Positions 1-7,889 of a DNA stretch of 23,146 nucleotides are shown here, piece after piece. A program made the translations under genes and the position numbers. The notes under the pieces were generated by a model. It made no database searches. It worked only from the letters and a program-made list of their open reading frames with translations, and was not told the origin of the DNA. The stretch lies in the NCBI GenBank assembly GCA_023435925.1, contig JAEZLF010000282.1, positions 1-23,146 on the forward strand, given 5' to 3'. This DNA comes from Bacillota bacterium (lineage in GTDB: Bacteria > Bacillota > Clostridia > Acetivibrionales > DTU013). Position 1 is the stretch's first letter. Each line of letters begins with the position of its first letter.

Positions 1-539
1 CAGCTTATGTGCTTTTTTACAGTATGTTCCGATATAAAGAGCTTTTCTGCAATTTGATTATTACACAAGCCTTTACCGAGTTCACAGAGAACCTCCTGCT
101 CTCTGACTGTCAGCGCATCAATTTTCGGATCCTCTCCCTCAGCTTTATACTGAAGGACTTCTGGATCTATATACTTCTTTCCTCTTGTTACAACATGAAA
201 GGCATACAGGATATCCTCAATAAATGCTTCCTTCAAAATATACCCTTCGACATCATAATGCTGAGCCCTGATGAAATCCTCTTTTCTTAAAGAGGATGTC
301 AGAATAATAAATTTTGTCGGCAGCTTTCTGTCTCTAGCCTTTTTTACAATCTCCAATCCGTCCTCATTGCCCAGTCTTAAATCAATGACACTGATCTGAG
401 GTTTGAAGCCCGATATCAAGTTAATTGCCTCATCTACACCGGAAGCCTCGATCACTTCATCTATTTCGTCTTCCATGGCCAGTGCTGATGACAGCCCTTT
501 TCTCACCAAAGGATGATCATCTGCAATTAGTATTTTCAT
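1..539 (-). CDS. NarL/LuxR-family response regulator (3' end cut by window edge)
   Basis: Phosphorylation-activated DNA-binding regulator; partner of the kinase encoded just upstream. It begins with ATG at 539 and runs off the left edge, giving 179 codons of roughly 200-215 expected. The receiver domain has the acidic pair D7-D8 (start MKILIADDHP), the phospho-acceptor D53 (VIDLRLG), T81 and K103 (ILKEA). The C-terminal LuxR-type helix-turn-helix is visible (TVREQEVL, then NNQIAEKLFISEHTVKKHI) up to the last bases. The start ATG overlaps the kinase stop as ATGA (536-539), which implies translational coupling and a cognate pair. The DNA target and signal are unknown. Family assignment is secure. 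Confidence 0.93.
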   Translation of the reverse strand, partial: MKILIADDHPLVRKGLSSALAMEDEIDEVIEASGVDEAINLISGFKPQISVIDLRLGNEDGLEIVKKARDRKLPTKFIILTSSLRKEDFIRAQHYDVEGYILKEAFIEDILYAFHVVTRGKKYIDPEVLQYKAEGEDPKIDALTVREQEVLCELGKGLCNNQIAEKLFISEHTVKKHIS

Positions 540-2239
540 ACAATCTTCTCCTCATGAATTTGATTGGGAATAATAATTTCTATCTCTGTACCCTTGCCGA
601 TCTCACTATGAAAGCATATGTCGCCGCCGAGAGAGTATGTCAGCTGATGTATGTTGCGAATCCCCATCCCGTTTCTTTCTTTTGCTTGAGCAATTTTTAC
701 ATCGAAGCCGGATCCATTGTCGGTAATATTTAATATCGTCCTGGCAGGATTCACCTCAAGGTATACTTTTATCTGACTTGCTTTACCATGACGGATGGCA
801 TTGCCGATCCCCTCGCAAATGATTCTGTAGAGAGCCTTCTTTTTGCTAACAGGCAGGTTCGATGCATCCCCGACAGCATTAAACTGTATATCATTGCCGT
901 TTAAACTGGATATTTCATTGATTCGGCTCTGTATGTCGGTCAGGAAATGGTCAGACCCCTCTTTTTGCCAGCTGAGTCCGTAAATCACTGTCCGTAAATC
1001 CTTCATAATATTTTTGATGGAATTTTTTATAAGCAGCAGATTGTCACTGACTTCTTCGGCTTTGAGCTCCTTCTGCTGCCTTGATAGTGTAAATATTCTG
1101 CAGGATATATTGAAAAGTCTCTGCAAAATGCTGTCATGGATCTCACATGCAATTCTGTTCTGCTCCTCGGCAACCAGGAGTCTGCCGTTCACCCGTTCTA
1201 ATTCAATTTTCTCCAAAACAATAGAACTCAGCCCGGACAAAACCTTTAGCTGTTCGATGTTTTCCTTATGTTCATCAGCATCTATATATTGCATCAGCTC
1301 GATTCCCAATATTCCATAAACCAGATAACTGGATTTTACAAATACAAGCAGATACTTTTTTTCGTCAATATCCAGTTCAATTGGCACTTCATATTCCAGA
1401 CATTGATCCAGAACTTCAGAGAGCTTTATCATGAGCTGTTCTTTTAATATCTCGCTATCACCATCTGTTTTAATGATAATCTCGTTCTGATTACCTGTAA
1501 TGGAATAAAACAAAACGGTATTCGACTGGGTGATCTTTTTAGCATAATATGTAATCAGGTCATGCACCTGGGTCTTATTATTCTGAACCGAGAGTAAATT
1601 AATTGCTTGATACAGTTCTATTACATAGGTCATCGATCTTTTTATTTTCCGGTTGGCAAGGTTTAGCTGCGCATTCGCAGCAGTTAACTTTTTGCTTTCA
1701 TTCTCAATACCCTTTGCATACCTGGTAAGCAGCTGCATGGCAAGGATAATGAGGATCAGGCTTAATGCAAGATTGGATTCTATATTGAATGTTTCTGTAT
1801 AGCTATTGGCTGTTCTGCTTTGAATTACCTGAGTAAGCAAATTCACAACCAGCAGATAGATGCCCAGGTTCAACCAGCAGTAATATCGTTTGAGTTCTAC
1901 GGATGCAATGAGAAGAGTATTAAGGCAATACCATACATAGGGGCTTTTTATTCCGCCTGACGGTATCAGGATCAGAATATTTCCTAACGTTTCAATGGAA
2001 ACCAGCAGCATAATATGTGTTGTCATCCCTTTGTTTTTCATATACAAATTACTAAGGATGATCGATGACATTGTAATGCATAGGATGATAAAAAGCTTTC
2101 TGTCAGCTGAATGGTTTGCTACTCCGATGATATAGAAAAAGGAAGTGCACAGTAAAGAAATATATCGGTACAGATATATTAGCTTAATCAATTCCGGCTG
2201 CTTCCTGAACATTTCTAAACTCTTCTGTGCACTTAACAT
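536..2239 (-). CDS. Membrane sensor histidine kinase, HisKA_3 (NarX/DesK) type
   Basis: Autophosphorylating sensor kinase for the overlapping response regulator. From the chosen ATG (2239) the protein has 567 residues. Six hydrophobic segments lie in about the first 175 residues, then a short coiled coil, a GAF-like stretch (about 205-345), the dimerisation/phospho-acceptor helix with H368 in EIHDSILQ (an HDxxxQ motif, known in this family to support phosphatase activity), and a HATPase_c domain with N480 (CEGIGNAIRHG) and DNGSGFD at about 507-513. A longer reading from TTG at 2302 is open, but only the ATG at 2239 has a ribosome site (AGGTGG, six bases upstream). The large membrane domain with almost no extracellular loops suggests sensing in or near the membrane. 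The ligand cannot be told. Confidence 0.92.
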   Translation of the reverse strand: MLSAQKSLEMFRKQPELIKLIYLYRYISLLCTSFFYIIGVANHSADRKLFIILCITMSSIILSNLYMKNKGMTTHIMLLVSIETLGNILILIPSGGIKSPYVWYCLNTLLIASVELKRYYCWLNLGIYLLVVNLLTQVIQSRTANSYTETFNIESNLALSLILIILAMQLLTRYAKGIENESKKLTAANAQLNLANRKIKRSMTYVIELYQAINLLSVQNNKTQVHDLITYYAKKITQSNTVLFYSITGNQNEIIIKTDGDSEILKEQLMIKLSEVLDQCLEYEVPIELDIDEKKYLLVFVKSSYLVYGILGIELMQYIDADEHKENIEQLKVLSGLSSIVLEKIELERVNGRLLVAEEQNRIACEIHDSILQRLFNISCRIFTLSRQQKELKAEEVSDNLLLIKNSIKNIMKDLRTVIYGLSWQKEGSDHFLTDIQSRINEISSLNGNDIQFNAVGDASNLPVSKKKALYRIICEGIGNAIRHGKASQIKVYLEVNPARTILNITDNGSGFDVKIAQAKERNGMGIRNIHQLTYSLGGDICFHSEIGKGTEIEIIIPNQIHEEKIV

Positions 2240-2434
2240 TAGCATCCACCTGTATTTATGTAATATAGCCTCGTTGTAATTATTGCCTATATCTGTAAAC
2301 AATAATACATGAAGGTGGATAATTTTTATGTTATAATTTGTACCTCGGGGAGAAAAATTTTTTCTCTTTTTTCAGCAATTAGTCTGCTGTTTCTCAGTCC
2401 TCCATTATGGATAGACGCCTTACACGGCGCTATT

Positions 2435-3379
2435 CTACAAGGATCCGGAAATAATCAGCTCATTGCGCTTATTCCTTATAGCTGCAATCTCTCCGTTTAT
2501 GGTAGACTTCTTACCCTCCAGCATCCGGATAACATCATGGATCCTGTTGCGCAACCTTCTCAACTGTTCACTGTCCTCCCGTATTCTGTCCCGCACATTC
2601 AGGTCGGTAAATATGTTATCAAACCAGAAATCGATTGTCCTTGTTGTCGAGTCGATTCCCGAGAATCCCGGCATTTCAGATATATTGATGTCTTTTAATT
2701 CTCTTCGCAAATCATCCATCTGAAAATTCAACCGGTTAAATGTTTCTTCAGCATTGTCTATATGATCATATTTTGCCATATGGCTTAGCAGGCCTTTACT
2801 AAACCATATATCGTAGGTAGCCCAGCTCTCAGCGCTTTCCAGGTGTCCTATGGCACCTTCTGCAGTGGCGATTACTCTGTTTGCTGCTCTGGTCGCTTCC
2901 TCTGTCTCTACCAGCTGCTGTGAAAGGTAGTTCTCCTGTTCATCCAGTTCATGATATTTTTGGGAAGCCGCACTGTTTCTGTCATTTTTGAGGGTTTGTT
3001 CACGCTTCTGCAGCTCAGCTTCATAGATTTGCTTATCTTTATGCAGGTCGGCCAGCCTGCTGTCAAGCTCGCTTCTTTGCTGCTTCAGCTCCTTCACCTT
3101 TTCGACAGCTTTGTCATATTCCCTTTTCGCTGCCAGCATCTCTTCCGTTTCTTTGTCCAGCTTACCCTCATATTTTCCAACCAGCTTCATAATATACACG
3201 GATAAAGATTCTGCCTTCATCCGTTCAACATCCATGGATTCCTCTTCATACTTTGACATTAAAGATGCAACTTCTTTTTCCGCTTCACTGATCCTGGCCC
3301 AAAGCTGCTCCGACCTTTTCTGAAATGCAGGTAATGCGGCAAGCTTGTTTCTTAATTCCATCAAATCTTTATTTTCCAT
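2435..3379 (-). CDS. Uncharacterised coiled-coil protein
   Basis: I do not recognise the family. The 314-residue product has no signal peptide or membrane segment. Residues about 25-175 are strongly heptad-like, rich in E, K, Q and L (for example KVKELKQQRSELDSRLADL), and a second charged helical stretch covers about 225-310. Between them lies a less charged segment with aromatic residues (SWATYDIWFSKGLLSHMAKY). The start ATG has a good ribosome site (AAGGAG). It is transcribed in the same direction as the kinase downstream (195-bp gap), so co-transcription is possible but not shown. Upstream, an exact TATAAT on the minus strand (3422-3417) lies inside a nested inverted repeat. Likely a cytosolic structural or scaffold protein; function unknown. 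Confidence 0.8.
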   Translation of the reverse strand: MENKDLMELRNKLAALPAFQKRSEQLWARISEAEKEVASLMSKYEEESMDVERMKAESLSVYIMKLVGKYEGKLDKETEEMLAAKREYDKAVEKVKELKQQRSELDSRLADLHKDKQIYEAELQKREQTLKNDRNSAASQKYHELDEQENYLSQQLVETEEATRAANRVIATAEGAIGHLESAESWATYDIWFSKGLLSHMAKYDHIDNAEETFNRLNFQMDDLRRELKDINISEMPGFSGIDSTTRTIDFWFDNIFTDLNVRDRIREDSEQLRRLRNRIHDVIRMLEGKKSTINGEIAAIRNKRNELIISGSL

Positions 3380-3410
3380 AACTACAACTCCTTCAGTTTA
3401 ATGAGCGCTT

Positions 3411-3476
3411 GCGCGAATTATACGCCAAAACGCGGGCGCTTTAGCGCCTTCCTTACGCGTTTTGTGTGTATCGCGC
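3411..3476. repeat. GC-rich nested inverted repeat upstream of coiled-coil gene
   Basis: Three nested complementary arms: GCGCGA (3411-3416) with TCGCGC (3471-3476), AAAACGCG (3427-3434) with CGCGTTTT (3456-3463), and GGCGC (3435-3439) with GCGCC (3444-3448) around a TTTA loop. It is conspicuously GC-rich against AT-rich surroundings. A perfect TATAAT on the minus strand (3417-3422) lies in the outer arm, 37 bases upstream of the coiled-coil start, but no convincing -35 precedes it. It could be a regulatory site, a folded leader or a repetitive element. Confidence 0.6.
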
Positions 3477-3484
3477 CGCGAGCG

Positions 3485-3537
3485 TTTTATCAAATGCTCC
3501 TTCAGAGAGGCGAAGGTCTTAGGAGCATTTGATAAAA
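3485..3537. repeat. 17-bp perfect inverted repeat, 19-nt loop
   Basis: Arms TTTTATCAAATGCTCCT (3485-3501) and its exact reverse complement (3521-3537) enclose a 19-base loop. There is no clear U-tract beyond A/T-rich arm ends, so this is not a classic intrinsic terminator, although it could act weakly in either direction. It lies between the malic enzyme terminator and the nested repeat at 3411-3476. Together with them it accounts for most of the 341-bp gene-free stretch 3380-3720; the remainder (3538-3637) shows nothing I can name. Confidence 0.65.
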
Positions 3538-3637
3538 TGATTACCATTTATCATTACGGCAATCACAGCACAAAAGTCTTAATTCACAAAAGTATTCTGA
3601 CTTAAGTAAAATACCGGGAGGGCGTATAGATATCAAT

Positions 3638-3676
3638 GCAAAAAAGACAGCTTAGCATTACGCTGCGCCGTCTTTT
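3638..3676 (-). terminator. Intrinsic terminator of the mdh-malic enzyme operon
   Basis: On the minus strand, 45 bases past the malic enzyme stop, AAAAGACGGC pairs with GCTGTCTTTT (one G-U pair), with a partly paired upper stem (CAGCG/TGCTA region), followed by a run of six T. Position, stem and T-run all fit a Rho-independent terminator. Confidence 0.8.
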
Positions 3677-3720
3677 GGCAGGAACTGTGTTCCCTGTCTG
3701 TTTTTTGTTATAACGCCTTG

Positions 3721-4893
3721 TTATATCCTGCTAACGCCTGATTTTCTTGCAGCTTCAGCCACAGCTTTTGCTACATTACCGGCTACTCTGGGATCAAACG
3801 GAGCAGGAATAACATACTCCGCTTTCAGCTCTTCATCGGAAACCAGTTCTGCAATAGCCTTTGCCGCGGCAATTTTCATCTCGTCATTGATATCGCTTGC
3901 TCTCACGTCCAATGCTCCTCTAAAAAGTCCTGGGAATGCAAGCACGTTATTGATCTGGTTCGGGAAATCGGAGCGTCCGGTTCCTATCACACTTGCTCCG
4001 GCTTCTATCGCTTCATCAGGCATGATTTCCGGAGTCGGGTTTGCCATTGCAAAAATAATCGGGTCCTTTGCCATGGTCTTCACCATTTCCTTCGTCAGCA
4101 TACCGGCTGCAGACACACCGATAAATACATCCGCACCAACAATAACATCCTTCAGCAGTCCTTTTTTCTTGTGTAAATTGGAGATTCTGGCCATTTCGGC
4201 TTTTTCTGTGTTCAGATTATCTCTGCCCTCATAGATGGCACCCTTTGTATCACAAAGAATAACCTTTTTCAGTCCCATTGCCATCAACAGCTTGGTAATA
4301 GCAATACCGGCAGCTCCCGAACCGTTTACTACTACTTCAATCTCTTCGATATTCTTTTTAGCCAGCTTCAATGCATTCAGCATGGCAGCCAGAGTAACAA
4401 TAGCAGTTCCGTGCTGATCATCATGGAATATTGGAATATCACATTCTTCTTTCAAGCGTCGTTCAATTTCAAAGCACCTTGGAGCTGATATGTCTTCCAG
4501 ATTCACGCCGCCAAAGCTGCCAGCCAACAATTTTACAGTATTGACGATGTCATCGACATTTTTGGAGCGAATGCAAAGAGGAAATGCATCCACATCCCCG
4601 AAGGTTTTAAACAGTACACATTTGCCTTCCATTACAGGCATACCGGCTTCAGGTCCAATGTCTCCCAGTCCCAGCACTGCAGTACCATCTGTAACCACAG
4701 CAACAAGATTCCATCTTCTTGTCAGCTGGTAAGACAGGTTAACATCCTTCTGAATAGCCAGGCAGGGCTCTGCGACACCAGGCGTATAAGCCAGTGAAAG
4801 GTCCTGCTTGTTATTGACCGGCACCGAGCTGATAACCTCGATTTTTCCTTTCCATTCGCCATGCAGCTTTAATGATTCTTTTCTGTAATCCAT
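3721..4893 (-). CDS. Malic enzyme (malate to pyruvate + CO2)
   Basis: Oxidative decarboxylation of malate with NAD(P)+. The 390-residue product has the length of the short bacterial malic enzymes. Visible motifs are SLAYTPGVAEPC (Tyr36, catalytic region), TDGTAVLGLGDIGPEAGMP (about 68-86), EGKCVLFKTFGDVDAFP with Lys91, the metal site around CFEIE and HDDQHG (157-162), and the dinucleotide-binding VVNGSGAAGIAI (about 188-199). ATG at 4893 is preceded by AAGGAG; a 14-codon TTG-started extension to 4935 lacks a ribosome site. It follows the LDH-fold dehydrogenase by 44 bp and ends before a terminator, so the two form an operon. NAD versus NADP preference cannot be read safely here. Confidence 0.95.
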   Translation of the reverse strand: MDYRKESLKLHGEWKGKIEVISSVPVNNKQDLSLAYTPGVAEPCLAIQKDVNLSYQLTRRWNLVAVVTDGTAVLGLGDIGPEAGMPVMEGKCVLFKTFGDVDAFPLCIRSKNVDDIVNTVKLLAGSFGGVNLEDISAPRCFEIERRLKEECDIPIFHDDQHGTAIVTLAAMLNALKLAKKNIEEIEVVVNGSGAAGIAITKLLMAMGLKKVILCDTKGAIYEGRDNLNTEKAEMARISNLHKKKGLLKDVIVGADVFIGVSAAGMLTKEMVKTMAKDPIIFAMANPTPEIMPDEAIEAGASVIGTGRSDFPNQINNVLAFPGLFRGALDVRASDINDEMKIAAAKAIAELVSDEELKAEYVIPAPFDPRVAGNVAKAVAEAARKSGVSRI

Positions 4894-4937
4894 TGTATTT
4901 CGCTCCTTTTTAAAATTTTTTAATTTAGGCGTCAACC

Positions 4938-5888
4938 TTAAATATCCCTTACTTCATTCAGTATGATTTTCAGCTGCTCCGCTGAATGCTTCAATGCAGC
5001 TTGTTCCTCTTCCGTCATTGTCAGATCAATGATTTCCTTTACTCCGGCTGCATTGACAATAGAAGGAAGGCTAAGTGCCACATCATCGATACCAAATTTG
5101 TCATTCACCACCGAACTAACTGTTCTGATGGTATTTTGGTTTTTAAGCAGTGATTCCAGCAGGGTAATGATGGAAATGGCGATGGCGTAATAAGTGGCAC
5201 CCTTTTTCTTAATGATCTGGGCCCCGGCACTCTTTACATTTTCTATCATCTTTGCGATCTCATCATCCGTTACTCCATAAGAAGAATCCTCAAAGTATTC
5301 TCTGATATTTCTTCCCGCTATATGCGTAGCACTCCAAAGCGGAAGCTGAGAATCTCCGTGCTCTCCTATAATATACCCGTGAACGTTTTTTACGTCAACA
5401 TCAAATCTCTCACTAAGCAGATATCTGAATCTGGCACTATCCAACACCGTGCCTGTTCCCAGCACTCTTCCCACAGGCAGACCCGACCATTTCTGAATCT
5501 TGTAGGTAAGAATATCGACCGGGTTTGCAACCACAAGAATCACACCTCTGGTATAATACTTCATAATGTTGTCAGTAACCTCTTTTGCAATGGCAACATT
5601 CTTTTTCGCAAGGTCTATACGCGTTTCTCCGGGCTTTCTGTTTGCACCTGCCGTAATGATAATAGCATCACAGTCGGCACAATCCGAGTAATCACCTGCA
5701 TAGACATTCATCTGCCCGACAAACGGCAATCCATGGTTGATATCCATGGCCTCTCCCGCTGCTTTATCAGTAAAAACATCAATTAACACCATTTCATTAA
5801 CCAGTTGCTTCATTGAAAGTGCAAATGCAGTTGATGCACCTACAAAACCAGCTCCAACAATAGCTATTTTTGATCTGTTCTCGTTCAT
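4938..5888 (-). CDS. mdh: LDH-fold 2-hydroxyacid dehydrogenase, probably malate dehydrogenase
   Basis: NAD-dependent dehydrogenase of the lactate/malate family, 316 residues. By overall similarity it would be called L-lactate dehydrogenase: AIVGAGFVGAST (Rossmann loop), NPVDILTYK, GTGTVLDSARFRYLL and GEHGDSQLPLWS. Catalytic residues are present: Arg90 (classical 109), Asp150 (168), Arg153 (171) and His177 (195). The substrate-specificity loop reads GANRKPGETR: Arg84 replaces the Gln102 of true lactate dehydrogenases. In the Bacillus stearothermophilus enzyme that single change is known to switch specificity to oxaloacetate/malate. With malic enzyme 44 bp downstream, malate dehydrogenase is the better call; lactate dehydrogenase is the alternative. 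ATG at 5888 has GAGGGG six bases upstream. Confidence 0.88.
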   Translation of the reverse strand: MNENRSKIAIVGAGFVGASTAFALSMKQLVNEMVLIDVFTDKAAGEAMDINHGLPFVGQMNVYAGDYSDCADCDAIIITAGANRKPGETRIDLAKKNVAIAKEVTDNIMKYYTRGVILVVANPVDILTYKIQKWSGLPVGRVLGTGTVLDSARFRYLLSERFDVDVKNVHGYIIGEHGDSQLPLWSATHIAGRNIREYFEDSSYGVTDDEIAKMIENVKSAGAQIIKKKGATYYAIAISIITLLESLLKNQNTIRTVSSVVNDKFGIDDVALSLPSIVNAAGVKEIIDLTMTEEEQAALKHSAEQLKIILNEVRDI

Positions 5889-6288
5889 AATGACCCCTCT
5901 TTGTTATTTTATTCACAAACACGTTTCCACCATTTTCCCATAATGTTACAGTTGTGTCCTGATGTCTCAATCTCAGTCAATCATTGATATTCGTAGGCAT
6001 CACGCCATTTTGAGTGAAACATTATAACAACGAGGCGGGCTGGTCGCAAGCTTTGCGTGCTGCTCGCGACTAGTTATTTTAGGTGAACACTATATAGGAT
6101 AGCAAATAATCTTTTCATAATCAAGGTACTTTTCATTAACTTTGTTATTAATTTAACATATTTTTTTGTGCAATTTTTAGTGCAATTTTTTTTAGTAATT
6201 ATTTTGTGAAATTTAGCAGATTTTGCAGGTATACATCTAACAGTGCTGGATACCATAAATATTAGTAAAAATCGGAAGGAAATGTGGA
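5889..6288. other. 400-bp intergenic region between divergent mdh and radical SAM genes
   Basis: Divergent upstream region. It holds the candidate mdh promoter at 5943-5970, a small GC-rich island at 6030-6075 with a CGCAA-GCT-TTGCG hairpin (6045-6057) and flanking GTCGC/GCGAC (6043-6047, 6066-6070), and then a very AT-rich tract with two copies of TGCAATTTTT around 6168-6190. No convincing promoter for the radical SAM gene was found, and the minus-strand reading frame across 6074-6331 is not credible as a gene. Confidence 0.5.
5943..5970 (-). promoter_or_regulatory. Candidate promoter of the mdh-malic enzyme operon
   Basis: On the minus strand TTGAGA (5970-5965) and TAACAT (5948-5943) are 16 bases apart, with the -10 about 54 bases upstream of the mdh start. 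The match is moderate and a neighbouring TTGACT offers no better partner. Confidence 0.35.
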
Positions 6289-7878
6289 ATGAACGGCAAT
6301 TCGATTCTATTGATTGGCTTTTACAATACAAAAGCTTTAGGTGTCCGATATCTGGAAAAGTCTCTTAAAATGGCCGGCTATGAGGTTTGTACGCTATTTT
6401 TGAAGGAATTCAACAGTGTCCAGCCTGAAGCCCTGGACGACAATGAACTGCTGCTTCTGAAAACAGTAGTGAATATCACAAAACCCGCATTGATCGGCTT
6501 AAGCGTCATGTCCTCCTTGTATCTTGAAACCGTTATTGCCGTAAATGAATTTTTGCATGCACACTTTACAGTCCCTGTGGTATGGGGAGGGGTATATCCT
6601 ACTTTATTTCCTGAAAGATCCCTTGCATATGCCGATTACGTCTTGCGCGGCGAAGGAGAAGAAGCCATCATTGAGCTTGCAGATGCGGTCATACAGTCGA
6701 AGTCGGAATACTCAAGAGAGCAGTTGAATAGGTCAACGGCCATCCCCTATCAGAATATCAGAAATCTGGCTTTTAAGACGAATGGAAGCATCGTACAAAA
6801 TGAGCTGCGTCCCCTTAATAAAAATCTGGACAGTCTCGGCCATCCCCTGTTCACTAATGATAATAAATTCTTTATTGATCAAGGGAAGCTTACACAGGGT
6901 GATCCCATGCTAAAATCGGTCAGTTATGAGTTAAGTGCTTCCCGTGGCTGCCCCTTCGTTTGTTCCTATTGTTCCTCTGTTAATCTGAAGAGAATCTATA
7001 AGAATGCCGGTGGTTATGTACGATTTAGAGGAGTGTCCGGTGTGATCAATGAACTTGTGTCCGCCAGAACCGCTATGAAAAGCTTAAAAGTGATCCACTT
7101 CTGGGATGAGATCTTTCCGGATGACAGAGAGTGGATTGATGACTTTGCGCAACAATATAAAAATAAAATCAGCCTGCCCTTCGAAATATGGGGGCATCCC
7201 CTCAGGACAGACGATTACACCATAGCCCGGCTGACCGGTGCAGGACTTTACAAGGTCGTTATGGGAATTCAAAGTGGTTCACCATCTATCCGCAAAGATA
7301 TTTTCCATCGAACCGAAAAGCAGGAAGACATTCTGGAAGCAGGTAAAGTATTGAGCCGGCATAAGGTTCCCCAGATCGTTTATGATTTTATGCTTCGCCA
7401 TCCCTTTGAGAAGGAAGAAGACATCAGACAAACCTACGAATTATGTACACGCCTTGCAAAGCCTTTTGAACTTCAACTTCATGGGCTGAGCTTTCTACCG
7501 GGAACAGACATTGTTGGTATTGCAATTGCGCAAGGAATATTGGACAGGAAGCAAGCGGAAGCTGTTCTTTATGGCCCGATGCAGCAGCAGTATAACATAT
7601 ACTGGGGACAGGAAAATCAGAATGTCATGATGGATTTCTGGTATTCTCTGATCTATCTCACTCAATTTAAAACCGGGTTGATATTGTCCAGATATTTAAG
7701 CCATTTTAACGAATCTTCTTTCCATAGAAATATCGCATTAAAGCTGCCGAAAATATATGCCCCTGCCGCTAAGTTTCACTATTTATACCAAAAGGTACGG
7801 CTTCTTATCAAAGCGGTGCTATCACAAAGCGGCAGGTCCCGAAAGTCAGGAAATGTCTTGGACATTGCCAGGCAATAG
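6289..7878 (+). CDS. B12-binding-domain radical SAM protein of unknown reaction
   Basis: Cytosolic radical SAM enzyme, 529 residues. The N-terminal 140 residues look like a cobalamin-binding domain (start SILLIGFYNTKALGVRYL, GGVYPTLFPE at about 100-109, DYVLRGEGEEAI at about 117-128) but lack the base-off DxHxxG histidine motif, as in many BchE/HpnP-like proteins. The cluster motif C221-PFV-C225-SY-C228 follows, then IHFWDEIFPDD and GIQSGSPSIRKDIFHR, typical of this class. The ATG has AAGGA eight bases upstream. It stands alone on the plus strand and converges on the next gene with an 11-bp gap. Family members act as methyltransferases, cyclases or methylthiotransferase-like enzymes; nothing nearby reveals the substrate. 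Confidence 0.88.
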   Translation: MNGNSILLIGFYNTKALGVRYLEKSLKMAGYEVCTLFLKEFNSVQPEALDDNELLLLKTVVNITKPALIGLSVMSSLYLETVIAVNEFLHAHFTVPVVWGGVYPTLFPERSLAYADYVLRGEGEEAIIELADAVIQSKSEYSREQLNRSTAIPYQNIRNLAFKTNGSIVQNELRPLNKNLDSLGHPLFTNDNKFFIDQGKLTQGDPMLKSVSYELSASRGCPFVCSYCSSVNLKRIYKNAGGYVRFRGVSGVINELVSARTAMKSLKVIHFWDEIFPDDREWIDDFAQQYKNKISLPFEIWGHPLRTDDYTIARLTGAGLYKVVMGIQSGSPSIRKDIFHRTEKQEDILEAGKVLSRHKVPQIVYDFMLRHPFEKEEDIRQTYELCTRLAKPFELQLHGLSFLPGTDIVGIAIAQGILDRKQAEAVLYGPMQQQYNIYWGQENQNVMMDFWYSLIYLTQFKTGLILSRYLSHFNESSFHRNIALKLPKIYAPAAKFHYLYQKVRLLIKAVLSQSGRSRKSGNVLDIARQ

Positions 7879-7889
7879 CGTATTCCTGT

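Noticed and set aside
2240..2302. TTG-started N-terminal extension of the histidine kinase
   Set aside because: No ribosome site precedes TTG at 2302, while AGGTGG stands six bases before ATG at 2239.
2350..2366. GAGAAAAA-T-TTTTTCTC inverted repeat
   Set aside because: It is low-complexity A/T sequence and likely to arise by chance; it has no clear relation to a gene end.
2309..2698. Plus-strand open frame of 129 codons
   Set aside because: It overlaps the coiled-coil gene on the other strand, has no ribosome site and a composition without protein character. The minus-strand gene has a proper start and heptad pattern.
3485..3537. Classic intrinsic terminator
   Set aside because: The stem is AT-rich at its base and no T-run follows beyond the arm itself; the operon already ends at the better terminator at 3638-3676.
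5322..5786. Plus-strand open frame of 154 codons within the dehydrogenase gene
   Set aside because: It is a shadow of the dehydrogenase on the opposite strand, whose catalytic motifs are intact.
6074..6331. Minus-strand open frame of 85 codons before the radical SAM gene
   Set aside because: It overlaps the well-supported radical SAM start, lies in AT-rich low-complexity DNA (NCTKNCTKKYVK) and has no ribosome site.
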